Shown: positions 59,606-64,000 of the stretch, piece by piece
Layout of the letters: the number at the start of each line of letters is the position of its first letter
Position numbering within the stretch: position 1 is the first letter of the stretch
Assembly (NCBI RefSeq): GCF_001870735.1
Contig: NZ_MORL01000019.1
Coordinates: forward strand, 1 to 64,000
Direction of reading: 5' to 3'
Source: Arsenicibacter rosenii
Lineage (GTDB): Bacteria > Bacteroidota > Bacteroidia > Cytophagales > Spirosomataceae
Length of the DNA: 64,000 nucleotides
Translations under genes and position numbers: made by a program
Notes under the pieces: model-generated
Database searches by the model: none
Seen by the model: only the letters and a program-made list of their open reading frames with translations
What the model was told of the DNA's origin: nothing

Positions 59606-60260
59606 TTATTTTGTCCAGAGGGCCCCTTCGGACGTGTATTTTCCGGTAAAGGCATCATCCTGGCCGGCGCTCGACAGGTAAGCTGCGAGGTCAGACGGGT
59701 CGAAATCAACGCTTTTTCCGTAAAATTTACCGGCTCCGTCGATGGTCAGGTCACAGGCGCGTTCATCCGTAGCACCGGTTGTATTGCCCACGCTCAGCAC
59801 CCATAGGATAGCGCCGGTCGGGTCGTACTTCGCCAGAAAGGCATCGTTGCCGCTTTTGGCTGTGACGGTCTTGCTGCCAAACGCAGCGGTCAGGTTGCTG
59901 CCGGTACCGCCAAAATACCCCAACACGTAGATATTACCCTGCGCATCGGTTTCGACGCCTATCGGGGTGGTGCTGATGCCTGTACCACCGGCAGTACGTT
60001 CCCAGAGCAGGACACCGTTTTTATCGTATTTCGCCAGATGGGTATCGGCGGTTCCGGTGGCCGTCAGGTTGTGGCCTGCCAGGGCACCGCCAAACACGCC
60101 GGCTACAATAAAGTTGTCGCTGCCGTCGGTTGCTACTGCCTGACCGGGGTTGTTGAGGCCCATGGCTAAGCCTTTCGAGGTCGAGGCTGGTTCGGCCGGT
60201 TCCTTTTTACAGGCCGAACCGGCAAAGTAAGGTTAGTACAAGGGTAAAAATGTGCTTCAT
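59606..60260 (-). pseudogene. Lipoprotein with SBBP-like repeats, frameshifted in the signal peptide
   Basis: The open frame from 60163 lacks a signal peptide. Reading back, ATG at 60260 gives MKHIFTLVLTLL and then the frame fails at CTTTGCC. Removing one base from the AAA run at 60224-60226 (plus strand) gives MKHIFTLVLTLLAGSACKKE, a clean lipoprotein signal with lipobox GSAC, joined in frame to PAEPASTSKGLAMGLNNPGQ. The body has repeated blades such as AKYDKNGVLLWERTAGG and LAKYDPTGAILWVLSVGN (SBBP/beta-propeller-like). It ends early with GALWTK. It may be a true frameshift or a sequencing error. Confidence 0.8.
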
Positions 60261-60269
60261 TGAAAAGTT

Positions 60270-60312
60270 TACTGGATGCTGGATTCCAGTATCCAGTATC
60301 CAGCATCCAGTA
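60270..60312. repeat. 15-bp inverted repeat made of CTGGAT/ATCCAG units
   Basis: TACTGGATGCTGGAT (60270-60284) is the exact reverse complement of 60298-60312, with TCCAGTATCCAGT as loop. It lies between uvrA and the frameshifted lipoprotein, 5 bp downstream of the uvrA stop, and may end uvrA transcription. No T-run is seen. Confidence 0.6.
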
Positions 60313-60316
60313 CTAA

Positions 60317-63253
60317 TCAAAGCTTTCCGCGTAAGAAATCGGCGGTAAAATTCTGGCCTTCGGGCAGTTGGGTCATCTGTTCGGGTGTACCGGTAAAGGT
60401 AATGTACCCACCAGCGTCGCCGCCTTCGGGGCCCAGATCGATGATGTAATCCGCACTTTTGATGATCTCGGTATTGTGTTCGATGATAATCACCGAATCG
60501 CCCTGATCGACCAGCGCATTAATGGCTTTCAGCAGTTTACGGATATCGTGGAAATGCAGACCCGTGGTTGGTTCGTCGAAAATAAACAGGGTCTGCCCTT
60601 TGTTGGCGTTGCCCTTACTCAGGAATGAGGCCAGTTTAACCCGCTGCGCCTCACCACCCGATAAGGTGTTGGCCGATTGCCCCAGTCCGATATAGCCCAG
60701 TCCGACTTCCTGCAGCGGCATCAGCTTATCCGCCATTTTGGGCTCGTTTTCGCGGAAAAAAGCGATGGCTTCGTCGACAGTCATGTCGAGCATATCCGAC
60801 ACGTTTTTACCCGCCAGCGTTACCTCCAGCACTTCCTGTTTGAACCGGCGTCCGTTACAGCCTTCGCATTTGAGGTAAATGTCGGCCATAAACTGCATTT
60901 CGACTTTTACCTCGCCTTCGCCCTGACACACCTCACAGCGGCCACCTTCCACGTTGAACGAAAAATGAGAGGGTTTGTAGCCCCGCGCTTTCGACAGCGG
61001 CTGCTCAGCCATAACCTGCCGCAGGTAGTCATAAGCCTTGATGTAAGTGACCGGGTTCGACCGGGACGATTTACCGATCGGGTTCTGGTCAATCATTTCA
61101 ATGGCCTTAATCAGGTCCACACTGCCTTCCAGTTCGGTAAACTTACCGGCTTCTTCGGCCGCCTCACCTTTCAGCCGGCTCAGGGCCGGATATAATACCT
61201 TGCGGATCAGGGTACTTTTGCCGGAACCCGATACGCCGGTTACGACCGTGAGCGTATTGAGCGGAAAGCGTACATCAACATCTTTCAGGTTATTTTCGGA
61301 AGCGCCTTTCAGAGTAATATAATTCACCGGACTCCGGCGAAACGATGGGGTCGCAATGGTATCGCGACCTGTCAGGAAGTTGATCGTATGCGATGCCCGC
61401 CCCGGACTGTCCGTACCGGTTTGGTCTGCATCGTCCATGATGTCCTGCCAGGTACCCTGGAACATAAGCTGACCACCGTGTACACCGGCATCGGGGCCAA
61501 TGTCGATCAGCTGATCGGCCGCCCGCATCATTTCTTCCTCATGTTCAACAACAATCACGGTGTTGCCCATGTCGCGCAGCGATTCGAGCACACTGACGAG
61601 CCGTTGTGTGTCGCGCGGATGGAGGCCGATGCTCGGTTCGTCGAGAATATACATCGAACCCACCAGTGCCGAACCAAGAGACGTGGCCAGCTTAATACGC
61701 TGGTATTCCCCGCCGGACAGGCTGTTGGTGAGCCGGTTCAGCGTCAGATAACCAAGGCCTACGCGCTCCATGTAATCAAGCCGGTTCCGGATCTCGATCA
61801 GGATCCGGGTAGCTACCTGCTTCTGACCTTCAGGCAGGTCAAGTTCACGGAAATAGGTGCCGACACGACCGATCGGCATCAGCACCAGGTCGGTAATCGA
61901 AACATGTTCCTTTTCCAGTGCCGGGGTTCCCGGCAACTTTACATAACTGGCATCTTTCCGCAGCCGCGAGCCACGGCATTCAGGGCAGGTTGTTTTGCCG
62001 CGATACCGCGACAGCATAACGCGGTACTGTACCTTAAAGGTCTGACTTTCTACGTAGTCGAAAAATGCATTCAGGCCGCTGAAGTATTTGTTGCCTGTCC
62101 AGAGCACTTCTTTTTCCTGCTCATTCAGGTCGCGGTAGGGCCGGTGAATCGGGAAATCAAAGCGGATGCCGTTCCGGAGCAGCGGACGTAGCCATTCGTC
62201 GCTCATTTTCTCACTGCGCCACGGCGCAATGGCGCCTTCGAACACCGAGAGGCTTTTGTCAGGAAAGACCAGATCGGGGTCAATACCCAGGACCTTGCCG
62301 AAACCGTCGCAACGGCGGCAGGCCCCGTACGGGTTATTAAAGGTGAACAGGTTGACGCTTGGTTCCTCAAACTGGATGCCGTCAAGCTCGAATTTATCGG
62401 AAAAGACCCGCGATTCAACGCCCATGATGTCAACCTGGCAAACGCCGTCGCCTTCGTTAAAAGCGGTCTGGACCGAGTCCGAAAAGCGGTACTGGTTGTC
62501 TTCGTCGGGTTTGCCTTCGTCATCAAACCGGACCGTACTGCGGTCGATGAGTACGGAGATCTCCGGTGCCTGCGACCGGATGTCGGCCAGAGCAATCTGT
62601 TGCTCCTCCAGCATCATGAAGCCGGCTTCCAGAATTTCTTCCAGAAAAATCATTTTCTCGTCAATCACGATCCGGGTATAGCCCTTCTGAAGCAGGATTT
62701 TAAGCTCATCGGCCAGGGTGCGGCCTTCACGGATCCGGAGCGGAGCCATCACCATCACACGCTGTCCGGCAGGAAAGGTGTAGAGGTAATTCACGACACT
62801 GGTAACCGTATCTTTCCGGACGGGTTGCCCCGATACCGGCGAATAGGTAATGCCGACCCGTGCGAAAAGCAGCTTCAGATAGTCATAAATTTCGGTCGTC
62901 GTTCCAACCGTTGACCGTGGATTCCGACTCGTTACTTTTTGTTCGATGGCAATAGCCGGCGATACGCCCTTGATGTATTCGACCTCGGGTTTTTCCATGC
63001 GGCCCAGAAACTGCCGTGCATACGAACTCAGGCTTTCGACATACATACGTTGTCCCTCGGCAAAAAGGGTATCGAATGCCAGCGACGATTTGCCCGAACC
63101 GGACAAACCCGTTATAACAACGAGTTTGTTACGCGGGATGGCAACGTCTATATTTTTTAGATTGTGTACCTTCGCTCCCTTAATGATAATATGGCTCTTG
63201 GGATCAAGGTGATCTATGCCGGTAGGTGTAAGATTCTCGACAGCAGAATTCAT
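60317..63253 (-). CDS. uvrA: Excinuclease ABC subunit A
   Basis: A 978-residue DNA-damage recognition ATPase of nucleotide excision repair. Two ABC ATPase units: [20 protein letters not shown] (first Walker A) and [16 protein letters not shown] (second). Signatures [12 protein letters not shown] and [12 protein letters not shown]. Zinc fingers: [16 protein letters not shown], and [10 protein letters not shown] with CEGCNGRR. Length is slightly over the usual 940. A TAATTTCA element lies 4 bp before the start, so its leader may be very short. Confidence 0.97.
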   Translation of the reverse strand: MNSAVENLTPTGIDHLDPKSHIIIKGAKVHNLKNIDVAIPRNKLVVITGLSGSGKSSLAFDTLFAEGQRMYVESLSSYARQFLGRMEKPEVEYIKGVSPAIAIEQKVTSRNPRSTVGTTTEIYDYLKLLFARVGITYSPVSGQPVRKDTVTSVVNYLYTFPAGQRVMVMAPLRIREGRTLADELKILLQKGYTRIVIDEKMIFLEEILEAGFMMLEEQQIALADIRSQAPEISVLIDRSTVRFDDEGKPDEDNQYRFSDSVQTAFNEGDGVCQVDIMGVESRVFSDKFELDGIQFEEPSVNLFTFNNPYGACRRCDGFGKVLGIDPDLVFPDKSLSVFEGAIAPWRSEKMSDEWLRPLLRNGIRFDFPIHRPYRDLNEQEKEVLWTGNKYFSGLNAFFDYVESQTFKVQYRVMLSRYRGKTTCPECRGSRLRKDASYVKLPGTPALEKEHVSITDLVLMPIGRVGTYFRELDLPEGQKQVATRILIEIRNRLDYMERVGLGYLTLNRLTNSLSGGEYQRIKLATSLGSALVGSMYILDEPSIGLHPRDTQRLVSVLESLRDMGNTVIVVEHEEEMMRAADQLIDIGPDAGVHGGQLMFQGTWQDIMDDADQTGTDSPGRASHTINFLTGRDTIATPSFRRSPVNYITLKGASENNLKDVDVRFPLNTLTVVTGVSGSGKSTLIRKVLYPALSRLKGEAAEEAGKFTELEGSVDLIKAIEMIDQNPIGKSSRSNPVTYIKAYDYLRQVMAEQPLSKARGYKPSHFSFNVEGGRCEVCQGEGEVKVEMQFMADIYLKCEGCNGRRFKQEVLEVTLAGKNVSDMLDMTVDEAIAFFRENEPKMADKLMPLQEVGLGYIGLGQSANTLSGGEAQRVKLASFLSKGNANKGQTLFIFDEPTTGLHFHDIRKLLKAINALVDQGDSVIIIEHNTEIIKSADYIIDLGPEGGDAGGYITFTGTPEQMTQLPEGQNFTADFLRGKL

Positions 63254-63257
63254 TCAG

Positions 63258-63265
63258 TGAAATTA
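63258..63265 (-). promoter_or_regulatory. -7-like element TAATTTCA just before uvrA
   Basis: Minus strand reads TAATTTCA, 4 bp upstream of the ATG. Same variant as before the TlpA-like and purN genes. Suggests a leaderless or nearly leaderless transcript. Confidence 0.35.
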
Positions 63266-63377
63266 ACAAACTGTATCTTAAGACTAACGGTTTTCAGGCG
63301 AAAAGGGTTTCTGACGGGCAAGGACATTTAGTGGGAAAATGGCTGATCCCGGAACCTGTTTTGTAACATGTCTGGCA

Positions 63378-64000
63378 ATGGAATTTTATACAGAAGACTT
63401 TATCCGGCTGAGCTTGGCCGTATTGATCGGGGGGCTTGTTGGGGCCGAGCGTGAGTACCACGGTAAATCGGCCGGTTTCCGGACCATGATTATGATCTGC
63501 GTCGGATCGGCGCTCTTTACGCTGGCCTCGGAGCGGATCGGCAACAGCGGTGACCGGATTGCCGCCAACATCGTAAATGGCATCGGCTTTCTGGGCGCCG
63601 GTATTATTTTTAAGGAAGACAGCCGGGTCCGGGGACTGACGACGGCCGCTACCGTCTGGGGAATCGGGGCGCTGGGCATGTGTCTGGGCGCGGGTGAGTA
63701 TGGCATTGCCATCATTGGCTCCGTTTTTATGGTGTGCGCCCTGTTGTTGCTGACGCAGGCCTCCAGATGGATCAGCCGGGTGAATCAGGTGCGGGATTAC
63801 CGGATTGTAACGCCGTTTCGTCACAAAACCCTGATGCAGTACGAGAATTTTTTCAGAGAATGCGGGTTGTCGCCACACCGCGGCACCCAACAGCGTATAG
63901 GTAATGAGATAAGCGGCCACTGGCGTGTACATGGCCCTGAAAAAGCCCATGAGAAATGCATTAAACGGCTCCTGAGCGACCCCGAAGTCAAGGAGGTTGA
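63378..64000 (+). CDS. MgtC/SapB-family membrane protein (partial, runs off window)
   Basis: The first 207 codons of a protein starting MEFYTEDFIRLSLAVLIGGL. The MgtC motif region is VGAEREYHGKSAGFRTMIMI, then NIVNGIGFLGAGIIFKEDSR and GLTTAATVWGIGALGMCLGA, the diagnostic C-rich/glycine segment. About 4-5 helices precede a C-terminal cytosolic domain that runs to the window edge. MgtC proteins are linked to magnesium limitation and intracellular survival in other bacteria. The gene is incomplete at 64000. It is divergent from uvrA. Confidence 0.93.
   Translation, partial: MEFYTEDFIRLSLAVLIGGLVGAEREYHGKSAGFRTMIMICVGSALFTLASERIGNSGDRIAANIVNGIGFLGAGIIFKEDSRVRGLTTAATVWGIGALGMCLGAGEYGIAIIGSVFMVCALLLLTQASRWISRVNQVRDYRIVTPFRHKTLMQYENFFRECGLSPHRGTQQRIGNEISGHWRVHGPEKAHEKCIKRLLSDPEVKEV

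Noticed and set aside
61388-62191. Plus-strand ORF of 267 codons
   Set aside because: Antisense shadow of uvrA; no motif.
63294-63950. Long minus-strand ORF of 218 codons
   Set aside because: It is the antisense shadow of the MgtC-family gene read on the plus strand, which has the clear family motifs.
1-64000. tRNA or rRNA genes
   Set aside because: No cloverleaf with a recognisable T-loop or CCA context and no rRNA sequence was seen by eye; a tRNAscan-SE run would settle it.

Overview
The window looks like chromosomal DNA of a Bacteroidota bacterium, most likely a Cytophagales/Spirosoma-type organism. The evidence is a SusC/SusD pair, -7 promoter elements of the Bacteroidota form TAnnTTTG, a LytS/LytTR sensor-regulator pair, DUF1573 and DUF4834 proteins, PadR plus permease-prefix FtsX transporters, and many short-leader genes. 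The species cannot be named from the sequence alone. No rRNA, tRNA, CRISPR array, transposase or integrase gene was seen. No gene-free stretch exceeds 300 bases.

Layout. 1-6.2 kb: short repeats, a Tat-exported Gfo/Idh/MocA oxidoreductase, a small LMW phosphatase-like protein, bioB, a FGGY sugar kinase and a secreted beta-propeller. 6.2-9.0 kb: an OmpR-type response regulator and histidine kinase facing a DUF1573 gene whose promoter carries four phased TTAACA-like repeats. 9.0-10.5 kb: a minus-strand cluster of a HemA-tail-like protein, a lipoprotein truncated globin and an HMA-like protein. 10.6-14.6 kb: a TlpA-like thioredoxin, a DUF262/DUF1524 protein of defence type and a lytic transglycosylase. 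14.8-25.1 kb: a sialic-acid utilisation locus (susC, susD, nanA-like, nanM-like, MFS transporter, sialidase, FadR/FCD regulator). 25.3-27.5 kb: a nitrilase-cupin operon divergent from that regulator, then a HEPN protein overlapping an unknown partner. 27.5-47 kb: mostly chromosomal housekeeping genes (S9 and M28 peptidases, SppA, pyrophosphatase, YifB, PurN, RmlD-like, cyclophilin, ABC ATPase). 47-54.5 kb: a large secreted protein with a triplicated module, a lipoprotein, a LytS/LytTR pair and a DUF4932 protein. 54.5-58.4 kb: three same-orientation copies of a roughly 150-bp structured repeat that bracket a PadR/FtsX operon and a small orphan gene. 58.4-64 kb: pdhB, a frameshifted lipoprotein, uvrA and the start of an mgtC-like gene.

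How the genes work together. The clearest pathway is sialic acid use: an outer-membrane SusC/SusD importer, a secreted sialidase, the NanM-like mutarotase, an inner-membrane MFS carrier and the NanA-like lyase, read as one operon with short gaps or overlaps. The two two-component pairs each have candidate operators visible next to a promoter.

Three broken genes can be read directly: an AraC-type regulator with an in-frame amber codon in its last HTH, a tautomerase reduced to its two ends, and a lipoprotein with a one-base insertion in its signal peptide. The least explained structure is the repeat-bracketed region at 54.5-58.4 kb.
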